From Otatea glauca (lineage: Eukaryota; Streptophyta; Magnoliopsida; Poales; Poaceae): a stretch of 64,000 nt of DNA. Of this stretch, positions 23,979-35,549 are shown piece after piece. Below the pieces are notes generated by a model, which saw only the letters and a list, made by a program, of their open reading frames with translations, did no database searches and was not told the origin of the DNA. Position 1 is the first letter of the stretch; each line of letters starts with the position of its first letter. The stretch covers positions 16,967,185-17,031,184 of the forward strand of contig CM070719.1 of assembly GCA_036346275.1 (NCBI GenBank), in the 5' to 3' direction. The position numbers and the translations under genes are program-made.

Positions 23979-23986
23979 ATAAATAG
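23979..23986 (+). promoter_or_regulatory. TATA box of the SIRE 5' LTR
   Basis: TATAAATA in the context CACTATAAATAGAGG. It is conserved in the 3' LTR at 34198-34205. It lies about 630 bp downstream of the tandem array and would set transcription start near 24010. Confidence 0.75.
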
Positions 23987-24826
23987 AGGGGTAGGGGCAG
24001 CCTCCCCTCTGTGAAGGTTCTGAGGTTTTTGCTGCTCGTTTGAGTTTTGCCCACTTTGTTGTGAGGCTTTGTAAACCTCCCTTCCAGAAATGAAATGTTC
24101 TTCACTTATATTCTTGTTTCATTTCTCTTACGTATTTACATTACGCACTTAAATTACATTATCTAAATTCGCATTTACTTACTTGCAATTTACTTTACGT
24201 AATTTGGATTTGCCTCATCTCCTTCTACATGCTTTTGAGTCCTTTTTGAAATTCATGATTGATGAACTCTTCTCTGGATTCGTGCTTTCAATCATTTAGG
24301 CAATCCTTGCGCTCTTGTTGCAAGTTGTAAATCTGTGTTCTTAAAGTGCGTAAACGTGTGACTTGCGATTCGTTAGTCTTGATTGGCTTCGTCCTTATTG
24401 CCAAGGATGAAAGATTGCTTTGGATGAATCTTCTATAGATCATATCCCAATCATCTAGGCAATCTACAACCTCTTCTATTCAGTTTTGGAAGAAACCAAT
24501 TTATGTGCCTAGTTTTCGATAGTGTTTCTATCTGCTTGAAGGGTTGTTTCTTCGTGTACTTACTTGCTGTGATTTGTGGAGAGTTATCCAAGGATATTCG
24601 ACCATCAACTCCCACCACAAGTTAGAAGTGAAGTCTGTGTTCGTGACTCTGTTTTGGGTGTTGCATTTGTTAAACCGAAAAGGGACGGAACCTTGGTATC
24701 AATTCCTTCGATTGATGATCAAATAGGTTCCCGACATCCTTAGGGAGGTGCACACCAAGTTTCACTGCTTTTGGATCACCATCAAAAGTTACATCGATTT
24801 TTGTTTTTAAGATCGTGCTGATTTTA

Positions 24827-25170
24827 CTGTTCATCCGACCCCGGGTACTGTTCATCCGACCTCTGCAGGTCGGACGTACTGTTCATCGGTCGGGGAGGTA
24901 CTGTTCATCTGAGCACTATTCACACCGAGTACTGTTCATCCGACCTCCGCAGGTCGGGCGTACTGTTCGTCCGGTCGGGATACTGTTCACCCGAGTACTG
25001 TTCATCCGACCACTTCGGTCGAGTATCTGCTCACCCGACCACTTCGGTCGGGAGTATCGCTCATCCGACCAAGATCGACGCGACCGATTCGCGATCGCTT
25101 CATCCGACGAGCTACCCGACCAAAGGCGCTTTTTATCGCTCATCCGACCTTAATCGGTCGAAGCCTCGCT
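24827..25170. repeat. Palindrome array in U5 of the SIRE 5' LTR
   Basis: Repeated units of about 30-45 bp join TACTGTTCATC or TATCGCTCATC to CCGACC...GGTCGG hairpins, for example CCGACCTCTGCAGGTCGG at 24856-24873. The hairpin core is the same CCGACC/GGTCGG that occurs in the U3 array. The spelling of the linker switches from ACTGTTC to ATCGCTC after about 25010. Confidence 0.8.
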
Positions 25171-25302
25171 CATGAATTTGCCTCGATCGATGGTTCGATT
25201 CTTTCTTTCGGTCTTTTGGTGGATTGAATTCTAGGGGAGAATTTATTCGAAAATTTTATTTGGCTCCTATTCACCCTCTAGTCGCCTTTTCGATCTTTCA
25301 AT

Positions 25303-25314
25303 TGGTATCGAGCC
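25303..25314 (+). promoter_or_regulatory. Primer-binding site of the SIRE-type Copia, altered
   Basis: TGGTATCGAGCC lies 2 bp after the LTR. It matches the standard initiator tRNA-Met site TGGTATCAGAGCC except that CAG is replaced by CG. The unaltered site is seen in this window at 42392. Confidence 0.85.
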
Positions 25315-25351
25315 GGTTCGCTCTTTCTAGATCTTGACCGTCTCAAGAGCC

Positions 25352-28130
25352 ATGGCGATGGACAAGTATTCCACCAAGCCTCCTATTTTCTCTGGAGTTG
25401 ATTTTCCTTTTGGAAATCTCGGATGGAGTCGTACATCACGCCTGTGGTTTCTGATATGGCGTAAGGTGAAGCTCCGTATGAGGTTCCTGGCGATGAGAAC
25501 GCCACGGCCGGCAATATGGTCGACGTTGAGGCGAATGCTAAGGCAAGGAACATCCTCATACGAGGTCTTAGCCGCAGATGAGTATGACAGATTTCTAACC
25601 TTCGTTTCGCTCATGAGATTTGGGTGACCCTCGATGCTTACCATGAGGCACTACCCAAATCAAGATGGTTCGACAGATTAATTCAAGCGTGAGTTCAACA
25701 AGTTTGAACAACCGACGCGGTGAGAGTCTTGACGAGTGCTTTGGTCGGTTTACAAAGATTACGAGCGACCTCCGAGCGATCGGTTGCATATACCCGACTC
25801 GGATAATGCTCGACATTTCTTGACCGCACTCGATCTTCGTGATTTGGGAAATGAAAGTGACCACCATCAAGGACACCACCGACTGTCGACCTTGACTCTT
25901 GACGGGCTTTATTCCCGCCTCAAGACTCATGAGATCGACGTCGTCTCGCGAAGACGAAGTCTCGATCGATGGCTTTGGTCACCGATCCCATTGATCCTCT
26001 CTTTACGATTCTTCGTTGGTTTCTCTCTCCACCCTTTGCGAGCTAAGCGATGACCAACTGGAAAATTTTCCAGAAAATGAGCTTGCTCTTCTTGCTCGCA
26101 AATTTTCATATGCATACAAAAGATTGAGAGAGAGGAAGAGAGGTGGGATGATCACCTGTTTCGAGTGTGGTGGCCCCAACCACATTCGAGCAAACTGTCC
26201 CAAGCTGGAGAAGGGCAGAAACGAACAAAGCGGTTCGGGCAAGAACGACTACACCGATAAGAACCGCAACAAGAAGGCCCCAGCTCATGAGCCGGCGAAG
26301 AAGAAGTACCGCAACTTTACCAAGAACAAGAAGCTCTTTCACCGGGTCCTCGCCGCACTGGATGATATCGAGCTCTCCGACTCGGAGACGTGGAGCGACG
26401 AAGGCGAGGATGAACCGCAAGTGAAGAAGAGCGGCGACGACTTCTCCGGCATGTGCTTCATGGCAGGCGCCATTGAAGTAAGCGACTCCGAGCTGTACAG
26501 CGACACAGATGAGGTACCCACCTACGATGAGTTAAATGCTGCCTTCTGTAAATTAGGCAAGTTTCATGCTAAGGCTAGGTCGAGGTGTTCTGAGTTAGAG
26601 AAGGAAGTAGGTACCTTGACTCGGGAGTTAGCTTCACTTAGATCTTCTCCCTCCCGAGTCACTGATGACTGTGTTCTCTGTGATGCTGTTCTTGTGGAGT
26701 TGGAGAACCTAAGGACCATACATGATAGTGTGCTTGCTGAACTTGATGGTCTTAGGATGAAGAATGCTAGCACTAGTTCTATTGATGATATTCCTGTTGA
26801 GGCTAGTTTTCTTCATGCTTACTCTACTCCTTCTTGTGCTAATTGCCCTAAATTGCTTGCTGAAATTGATGCCATGAGTTCACACCTTAAGAAGCTTTCA
26901 GCTAGAAATGATGAACTTGAATTGCATGCTTCTAAGGACCCAAATACTCATGTGAGGGTCAGAGGCAACTAAAACTTGACAATGATGCTTTGAATGTCAA
27001 GTGTGATCAACTTGCTAAGGACTTACTAGATAAGTCAAAAACTGTTGCTCTTTGTGTGTTGGGGTTAAGGATGACTTGGATAAAATCCATGTCGAGCTTA
27101 GAAAGAAATTAAAAGACCAAGACAATAAGATTAGAGATGCTTCTTGCTTTCTTGTGAGTCCCTCAAGATTGAGGCAGCCGTGCTAAGGGAACAAAAGCAC
27201 GTCTTTGAGAGATCTTCTCTTTAGTTCTTCTTCTTTCTCTCCTTCCCCTGCTCTTCTTGTGCTTCTCTCTTCCGAGATTGCCAAGATCTTATGAGCACTC
27301 TCGAGAAGTTTGTTGGAGGCAAGAAGAAGCTCAATCTTATTCTAGACCAATCCAAAATTAGTAGATTCAATCAAGGTCTAGGATTTGATCCTTGGAGCAC
27401 GCTGGCGCATCCTCCCACCATTGTGCGCGGCTCCAAGAGTGGTGAGATTGTGGTAGCTCCCGAGTGAGCACCACCGTGTTTAGGTCTGCTTTGGGTTGTC
27501 CATAGGACTTCTCACTGAAGGGTGTTACTCTGTTGCTTCGCCTCTAGCAAGGCGAAGTACACATGCACCTTCTGTAAGAAGGATGGTCACCTAGTAGATT
27601 TCTGCTTCAGGCACGCCAAGATCACTCGGCGTGAGCGTGTTGTTGCTCTTAGGGGTATTGTGGTCATCCCGGACTTTGAGTGTTCCTAAGACACACACTG
27701 CTTCTAGACAGGTTAGAGAGTCGCCTGTTTTTGGGCAGCGTCTAGGACTCGGTTTTCATGCTGGTTCTTCGAGTTTTAGTCTTGGAGCTGTTCGTAGTCA
27801 GTCTTTCCGCCGTCCTCTTGATATTCCTCGTTCTTCCCATCGAGGTAGATATCTGCGGCGTGAGGTGTTTTCTGGTAGGAGATCCAGGCAGCCTTACTGG
27901 GATGGTCCGGCTTTTGCACCACGACATGCCAACTCTGTTTCAGCTCATAGATCATCTACTAGAGTTGCTACTGATCTTGTTAAGTCTAAACGTCAGAGAG
28001 ACACTCGAGTCCAGTCTTCTTTTGTGACTGGCACTCTGAGGCGTCGTGTGGTTCAGTATTGGGTTCCCAAGTCTTCACTCTATCCCAGTACTGAGTCATC
28101 TTTCTCTCTTGTGTCTTGATCAGGTTGGTC
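25352..28130 (+). pseudogene. gag: SIRE-type Copia gag pseudogene
   Basis: The start is the ATG at 25352 (MAMDKYSTKPPIFSGVDFPF). Capsid-region similarity continues through at least five frame changes to 26016, after which a 318-codon frame is open to 26972. That frame holds the first CCHC knuckle (CFECGGPNHIRANC, 26157-26198), an acidic serine-rich segment and a long heptad-rich segment consistent with coiled coil. A second knuckle (CTFCKKDGHLVDFC) is at 27563-27604 in another frame. The region up to 28130 is serine- and arginine-rich. The first 700 bases are much more damaged than the middle, and most lesions are single-base losses or CG/CAG exchanges, so part of the damage may be technical. 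Confidence 0.8.
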
Positions 28131-31100
28131 GGATGGGGAAGGGAGATGTTTGGATTGTTGACTCCGGTTGTTCTCGTCATATGACCGGAGATTCTCGATG
28201 GTTCTCTTCCCTAGTCCGAGCCCCCGGTGATGAGTTAATCACTTTTGGGGATGCATCTTCAGGTAGAGTCATTGCTAAAGGTACCATCTGCATTAACCAA
28301 AATTTCATTCTTAAAGATGTTGCCTTAGTAAGTAAGTCGCAATACAATCGCTCTCTGCTTTCTCGACTTATCGATGACTCTTTCGAGGTAAGCTTCAAGA
28401 GTAATGCTTGTAGAATCATTGATTCATCAGGAGGGTTAGTTTGCGGGATTTCTAGATTTGGGAGAGTCTTTCGTGCTGATTTTTCTGCTTCTTTGGGAGA
28501 CTCTCTTCGATGTTTGATTGCTTCTGAGTCCCGTGATCTCTCCTTCTGGCATAGGAGACTTGGTCACATTGGTTTTGATCATTTGACCCGAGTTAGCAGC
28601 CACGATCTCATTCGGGGTTTACCCAAACTCAAGGTGGTCAAAAACTTAGTTTGCTCTCCTTGCCGACATGGTAAGATGTTTACTGCTTCTCATCCTTCAG
28701 TCACCGTAGTGATGACTGATGCACCAGGACAGCTTTTACATATGGACACTGTTGGTCCAGCTAGAGTGCAGTCAGCAGGAGGGAAGTGGTATGTTCTTGT
28801 CATCGTTGATGATTTTTCTAGATACTCTTGGGTATTCTTCATGGCCTCAAAGGATGAGACTTTTTCTCACTTCAGGGGTTTGGTCAGTAGGTTGTCTATT
28901 GAGCTCCCAGGTGCATTACGAGCTATACGCAGTGATAATGGCACGGAGTTCAAGAATTCCTACTTTGAGAGTTTTTGTGAGGAGTCTGGTTTAGAGCATC
29001 AGTTCTCTTCTCCCTATGCCCCTCAGTAGAATGGTGTAGTGGAAAGGAAGAACAGGACCCTGGTTGAGATGGCCAGGACGATGCTAGATGAGTACAGTAC
29101 TCCTAGAAAGTTTTGGGCTGAGGCTATAGCTACTGCTTGCCATGTTTCTAATCGCGTGTTTTTGAGAGCACATTTGCATCGCACTTCTTATGAGTTGAGG
29201 TATGGGCGAAAGCCCAGTGTGTCTCATTTTTGCGTTTTCGGTTGCAAGTGTTTTATCTTGAAGTCTGGTAGCCTAGATAAGTTTGAGTCTCGCTCTTCTG
29301 ATGGCATCTTTCTAGGTTACTCGTCTTCTTCTCGTAGCTATAGGGTCTGGAGTGTTGATGCGCATAGGATCATAGAGACCTGTGATGTGACCTTTGATGA
29401 GGCTAGCCCAGGAGCTAGACCTGATGTTTCAGGCTCTTCTTCTTCCTCCAAGACCATTTTTGTAGAGGATGAGGATGATGGAGATGATGGTGTTCCACCT
29501 GATCCAGTCCTCTCTACACCTGAGGTGCCTCCTGTTTCCATTTCTGCACCTCAGGGAGACCAGCCTTTGTCTTCTGGCTCTCCTTCAGCGAGTGGCTCTG
29601 TTCCTATCTCTTCTGTTCAAGAGGTAGAGGCCACTTCTGCTCCTGGTCCTCCCCGTCATATTCAGAGACGTCATCCTTCTGATCAGATGATTGACGATTT
29701 GTTCGAGCGTGTCACACGCTCAAGAACGGGCCTGTCCTCCTTCTGTCTTCACTCTGCCTTTGTTGCCTCCTTTGAGCCGAAGGATATTTCTCATGCATTA
29801 TCCGATGAGTCGTGGATTAATGCTATGCATGAGGAACTTGAGAACTTTGAGAGGAACAAAGTCCGCAACTTGTAGAGCGCCCATCCGTCATAATGTCATT
29901 GGGACCAAGTGGGTGTTAAAAACAAGCAGAGTGAGGATGGGGTTGTCATTCGCAACAAGGCTAGGCTAGTTGCACAGGCTTTTCTCGAGTTGAGGGTCTT
30001 GACTTTAAGGAGACCTTTGCCCTCGTAGCTAGGCTAGAGGCTATTAGGATCCCGCTTGCATTTTCTCGCATCCCGGGCTTCAAGCTCTATCAAATGGATG
30101 TCAAGAGTGCATTTCTCAATGGCTATATTGAGGAAGAGGTTTATGTCAAACAACCTCCGAGATTTGAGAACCCCAAGTTTCCGAGTCATGTTTTCAAGCT
30201 TTCCAAAGCTCAGATGGACTCAAGCAGCCCCAGAGCATGGTATGAGAGGCTCAAGTCTTATCTTCTCACCATGACTTTAAAATGGGCATAGTAGACAAAA
30301 CTCTGTTCATCAGACACCATGAGTCTCATTTTCTTCTTGTCCAGATTTATGTGGACGATATCATTTTTGGTGGATCCTCTCATTCTCTTGTCTCTCAGTT
30401 TTCTGATGTGATGAGTACAGAGTTTGAGATGAGTATGATGGGCGAGTTGAGCTACTTTCTTGGCTTCCAAATCAAGCAGACTCAGGAGGGTACTTTCTTG
30501 CATCAAGGTAAATATACCCGTGATCTCCTGAGGCGCTTTGATATGTCAGATGGGAAGCCGGTGATGACTCCTATGGCCACCACTGCTGTTCTCGAGCCCG
30601 ATGAGGATGGTGAGCCTACTGATCAAAAGGAGTTTCGGAGTATGATCGGCTCCCTCTTGTACCTCACTGCTTCGAGGCCGGACATACATTTCGCTGTGTC
30701 TCTGTGCGCTCGATTTGAAGCTTCTCCTCGCGCCTCTCACCGCCAGGCGGTCAAGTGCATCTTCAGGTACCTTCGTGCCACCACTGATTATGGTATTTGG
30801 TACTCTTCTTCTTCTTGTCTATCTCTTAGAGCCTTTTCCGATGCCGACTTTGTTTGGGTCAGAGGATAGATAGGAAGAGCACTTCGGCACTTGCCAATTC
30901 ATTGGCACTTCTCTTGTTTCTTGGTCATCTAGGAAGCGATGCAGGGTTGCACACCAATCACCGAGGCCGAGTATGTTGTCACAGCCGATTCTCAGTAGCA
31001 GTGTGCTCGATGAGATCGACCTTGCGGGACTATGGGTTAGAGATAGAGAGTGTGCCACTTTTCTCGTGACAACACTTCAGCTATTTGCATTGCTAAAAAC

Positions 31101-31300
31101 CCAAAGCAACATTCCGGACCAAGCACATTGATATTAGATATCACTTCCTTAGAGACCATGTGGAGAAGGGAGATATCGCGCTCAGCTTTGTAGAGAGTGA
31201 CCTCCAGTTAGCCGATATCTTCACCAAGCCTTTGGATAGCTCCAGGTTTGTTGCTTTGAGGAGTGAGCTTGGAGTCGTGAGCCCATACAGATTATCTTGA
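28131..31300 (+). pseudogene. pol: SIRE-type Copia pol pseudogene (PR-INT-RT-RH)
   Basis: Protease has its catalytic D-S-G at 28160 (WIVDSGCSRHMTGD). The pre-integrase zinc region is FWHRRLGHIGFDHL with CSPCRHGK. The integrase core has HMDTVGPA (near 28740), RSDNGTEF (28930) and VERKNRT (29040). The frame is open from 28046 to 29027, where TAG replaces the expected CAG glutamine codon, then open again to 29873. Reverse transcriptase follows in broken frames with MDVKSAFLNGYIEEEVYVKQ (30094), the YVDD box at 30348-30359 and SMIGSLLYLTASRPD. RNase H is frameshifted after 30840. The C-terminal HIDIRYHFL and ADIFTKPLD lead to the natural stop at 31298-31300. Not functional as written. Confidence 0.85.
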
Positions 31301-33097
31301 GGGGGAGTTGGTTTGTATATTATGTACTATATATTTTCCTCCAGCATTTCCTTTCTTCTTCTGGGTGACTTTGGGCTGGTTTTCTTAAGTTGAGTTCACT
31401 CACTTAGACTTTTGGCATGTCTTCCATGGACCTTTTATCTTATGCTTTAGGTTGCTATCATGCGTGATTAGCTGTTCTCTCTTCTCTCTAGGTTGAGTTC
31501 CCTCACAGTCTTATAAGTCTAGCAGGTTTTGGGCCTCTTGGGTAGACAGGTCTGTGCACTCCTTAGTTGGGATCTAGAGTCGACTTCCTATGTCATCACT
31601 GGGAAGATAAGAGCCACCTGAGCCGTAGTGAGTCTCTTCTATCTTATCTATGCTCAATAGCCATCCAGTCTTGCGCTTCTCGACTTCTTCTCCTCATTCT
31701 ATTTTTCTGGTTGTTATTGAGTTCATTCGGGTTTTCTTTATGCCTAATCTTGATAATAACTCAACTTTAACCAGATTTGAGCCTAAAATTGATTCATTTG
31801 TTGAGGGGGAGTTTGGGAATATGTTCATGCATTGCATTTAGACTGCATTTTCTGTTTTATGAGCTTTGTCTATTATGCAATTGATTCAATCTTCATGTAA
31901 TGCACCTTGCTACATCTTTAAAGAAAATCACTAGCTTAGGTCTATCCAAGTCCATCTATCATACTAAGCTTGTTAAAATCTGAAAATTGAAAATCTTAAA
32001 TGAAAAACATGTTGCTTTTTCTTGTTAAGTTTCTTCTCTAGAGGTTTTACCATGAATTGTGAATTTATGGAGTTCTCTAGAGTCCCTATAGCAACTTGGG
32101 TGAAACTTGCTTGATCCATATTTTAGTCCTTCAAAATTGCTCATATGTGCTAAAATAAGAAAAACTTGACTCTTTTGTGCAAAATTGAACTCAACACTAT
32201 ATATTCTCTAGACGCCTCCCATTGCACTTGGGATGAACTTGGAATATATAGTGTATGACCAAGATCATTCTCTTAAGAGTTACTCTTGGGGTGATCGAAC
32301 ATGGCTTGAGTCAACCATTAAGAAATGCAAATAACAAAAACATAAGTGGGTAAAGAATGCAAATAATGTCAAACATTTGCACCCCGCTATGTCTTTTGCA
32401 TGAATTGAAAAATGAGCTCGAAAGACTCTATATGTACTTCAAGATTCCCCAAAGTGTTGAGTAGGTTGAACTCTAGGTTCTCCATTTGATCCTATGAATG
32501 GTGCTGGCTTCTAGCTTTGAAACTTTTGCTAAGTTTTGCACTTGTTCAAATCTTGCTAAAATAAAATCTTGTAAACCAAGCTTGTGAGCAAAATGAATTT
32601 GTTCTTGGAGACATCCTAGTTCAGTCATTTTCTAAATTGACTAGCTTGGTGTCATATCTTGTCATTGCGATCAATTGGATAATCTTCAAAGCTCACTTAG
32701 GTTGCATTTCATGCATACAGATATAAAGGGGGAGAAATAAAAAAAAATCATTTTGATGCCTATATTGCCAAAAGGGGGAGAAAATATAGAAAAGGCATCA
32801 TTTAAAATGTAGAAAAGAGGGAGATAAAAATGTGAAAGCTTGTTGATTCTTATGATCTTTGTAAATCTTTGCTATCTCTTATGGATCATAATCACATTTG
32901 GCACTTATGATTGGTTTTTAGAGCTTGTGTGGAAAACTTGCTCTTTTCATGGTCTTGCTCTAAAATCTTACTGCCAACTTGGTCATGATTTTATATATTT
33001 CTCTCTGGACCAAGTTTGGTTTTGCAATCAAATTGCTTTACAAACTCAAATTTATGCCTTTTCGGGTGTTTGTCAATATACTCATCAAGGGGGAGAT
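31301..33097 (+). other. SIRE non-coding 3' internal region with polypurine tracts
   Basis: 1.8 kb without a plausible gene. G5-A/G polypurine words occur repeatedly: GAGGGGGAG at 31299-31307, TGAGGGGGAG near 31801, AAAGGGGGAG near 32728 and 32769, and AAGGGGGAGAT at 33087-33097. The last directly abuts the 3' LTR and is the polypurine tract for plus-strand priming. An envelope-like frame, present in some SIRE elements, is not seen. Confidence 0.75.
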
Positions 33098-35544
33098 TGA
33101 AAGACCATGTGGAGGTCTATCCCTGATGGTGATGAGTAATTGACTGTGGTTTAGCATGTTGTGCTTGAATTTGAGTTTGATCCGAGTGGTCAGGTGTTTG
33201 GCTGGTCGGAGACCAGTTGTCCGACCCCGAGTGGTCGGAGGCTTTCGCTGGTCGAGAGGGAGACCAGTCGTCCGACCCAGAGTGGTCTGGGCTTTGGCTA
33301 GTTGGAAGACCAGCCATCCGACCCCGAGTGGTCGGGACGAAGACCGCGGGTCGGACCCGAGTGGTCGGGGCGAAGACCGATGGTCGACTCGAGTGGTCGG
33401 GACGAAGACTAGTGGTCGACCTCGAGTGGTCGGGATGGAGACCAGTGGTCGACCTCGAGTGGTCGGGATGGAGACCGGTGGTCGACCTCGAGTGGTCGGG
33501 ATGGAGACCAGTGGTCGTCCGTGGTCGGGATGGAGACCGAAAGGTCGCACCATGTGTGGTCGTGGTTTTGTTGGTCGAGATAGTGTATATCTTTCTGCTG
33601 AGATGGATATGTGTTGTTGGACATTGCTATGTGATGTGGTTTCCTTGTCTATGATGGTTGCGGGACTTTGGAGCTAGGTCATGGTGAGGCGAAGGGATCG
33701 TGACTAGGCCGGGAGAGCTGAGGTCCAGATGATCAAGGTGTCGCCAAAGATGACTGAGGCCAGGGAGTAGCTGCAAGCCGAGAAGACAAAGGAATGGATG
33801 AGATGCTAACTTGGAGCTGCTCTGATCGAGGAGGACCGTTGGATCGCGGTCAGGAAGATAGAGTAGCGGGTCAAGTTGGTATGGTTTGAACAGCGTGCAA
33901 AACCCGTTATGTTGTTGGGTTTCGGGTCAGCCCATGCATAGCTGTGTGAGTGGGTAAAATCTCAGCCTTTGATGGAGTGCTCTAGGGTTTAGAGGCTCAT
34001 CCAAGGGTGGTGGTGGTCCAAGCCTGCTTTGAATATACAGGGAGAGGGGTGTCTCCTTGGGGGTGAGCAGGTGAGGAAAGTGTACGTGAGTAGTTGAGAG
34101 TTGTTGAGAGTGACAGTGTAAGGATCAAATCCTAGCTCTTGGATGTTGGCTTAGGATTGAAGCAGAACATCTAAAGGTGGGAATTGATCCGTGTCACTAT
34201 AAATAGAGGGTAGGGCAGCCTCCCTCTGTGAAGGTTCGAGGTTTTTTTGCTCGCTTGAGTTTTGCCCACTTTGTTGTGAGGCTTTGTAAACCTCCCTTCC
34301 GAAATGAAATGTTCTTCACTTATATTCTTGTTTCATTTCTCTTACGTATTTACATTACGCACTTAAATTCATTATCTAAATTCGCATTTACTTACTTGCA
34401 ATTTACTTTACGTAATTTGGATTTGCCTCATCTCCTTCTCGCATGCTTTTGAGTCCTTTTTGAAATTCATGATTGATGAACTCTTCTCTGGATTCGGTGC
34501 TTTCAATCATTTAGGCAATCCTTGCGCTCTTGTTGCAAGTTGTAAATCTGTGTTCTTAAAGTGCGTAAGCGTGTGACTTGCGATTCGTTAGTCTTGATTG
34601 GCTTCGGTCCTTATTGCCAAGGATGAAAGATTGCTGGATGAATCTTCTATAGATCATATCCCAATCATCTAGGCAATCTACAACCTCTTCTATTCAGGTT
34701 TTGGAAGAAACCAATTTACGTGCCTAGTTTTCGATAGTGTTTCTATCTGCTTGAAGGGTTGTTTCTTCGTGTACTTACTTGCTGTGATTTGTGGAGAGTT
34801 ATCCAAGGATATTCGACCATCAACTCCCACCAGCAAGTTAGGGTGAAGTCTGTGTTCGTGACTCTGCTTTGGGTGTTGCATTTGTTAAATCGAAAAGGAC
34901 GGAACCTTGGTATCAATTCCTTCGATTGATGATCAAATAGGTTCTGACATCCTTAGGGAGGTGCACACCAAGTTTCACTGCTTTTGGATCACCGATCAAA
35001 AGTTACATCGATTTACTTTTAAGATCGTGCTGATTTTATCGCTCATCCGACCGGTCATCGTTCATCCAACCTCTGTAGGTCGGACGCATCGTTCATCGGT
35101 CGGAAGGTACTGCTCATCCGAGCACTATTCACCCGAGTATCGCTCATCCGACCTCCGCAGTCGGGCGTCTCGCTCGTCCGGCCGGGATATTGCTCACCCG
35201 AGTATCGCTCATCCGACCACTTCGGTCGGGAGTATCGCTCACCCGACCACTTCCGGCGGGAGTACTGTTCATCCGACCACTTCCGGTCGGGAGTAATGTT
35301 CATCCGACCAGTACTGACGACCAGTTCGCAGTACTGTTCCTCCGACCAGAGCTACCCGACCAGTGCAGTTTTTACTGTTCATCCGACCTTAACTGGTCGG
35401 AGCCTCTGTTCATGAATTTGCCTGATCGATTGTTCAGTTCTTTCTTTCTGGTCTTTTGGTGGATTGAATTCTAGGGGGAGAATTTATTCGAAAATTTTAT
35501 TTGGCTCCTATTCACCCCCCTCTAGTGGCCTTTTCGATCTTTCA
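33098..35544 (+). mobile_element. 3' LTR of the SIRE-type Copia
   Basis: 2447 bp, collinear with 22908-25300. The U3 array (33184-33565) has one more repeat unit than the 5' LTR. TATAAATA is at 34198-34205. The U5 palindrome array is at about 35038-35410. Many differences from the 5' LTR are CAG/CTG versus CG, for example CCTGTG/CCGTG, TTCTGAGG/TTCGAGG and CCAGAAA/CCGAAA. Confidence 0.9.
33184..33565. repeat. 33-34-bp tandem repeat array in U3 of the SIRE 3' LTR
   Basis: Nine GAGTGGTC units and two degraded ones, one more than in the 5' LTR. Most units are 33 bp because AGTGGTCAGACC of the 5' LTR reads AGTGGTCGACC here. Confidence 0.8.
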
Positions 35545-35549
35545 TTGAG

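Larger units (their letters stand above)
22908..25300 (+). mobile_element. 5' LTR of the SIRE-type Copia
   Basis: 2393 bp, from TGAAAGACCATGTGG to CGATCTTTCA. U3 holds a tandem repeat array (22994-23350). The promoter TATA box is at 23979-23986. The presumed R region follows, then a U5 array of short palindromes (24827-25170). The primer-binding site starts 2 bp after the end. Confidence 0.9.
22908..35544 (+). mobile_element. SIRE/Maximus-type Copia retrotransposon, 12.6 kb, complete structure
   Basis: The element has two LTRs (22908-25300 and 33098-35544), a primer-binding site, gag, pol and a polypurine tract. It is flanked by identical TTGAG repeats (22903-22907 and 35545-35549). The gag protein has two CCHC knuckles, and about 1.8 kb of non-coding DNA separates pol from the 3' LTR, both typical of the SIRE lineage. 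I found no envelope-like reading frame. Coding capacity is lost through frameshifts concentrated at the two ends of the internal region, and one clean stop lies in integrase. It sits inside the older Gypsy solo LTR. Confidence 0.9.

Noticed and set aside
31301..33097. Envelope-like gene of the SIRE element
   Set aside because: Only frames under 90 codons occur, without signal peptide, membrane or coiled-coil pattern.
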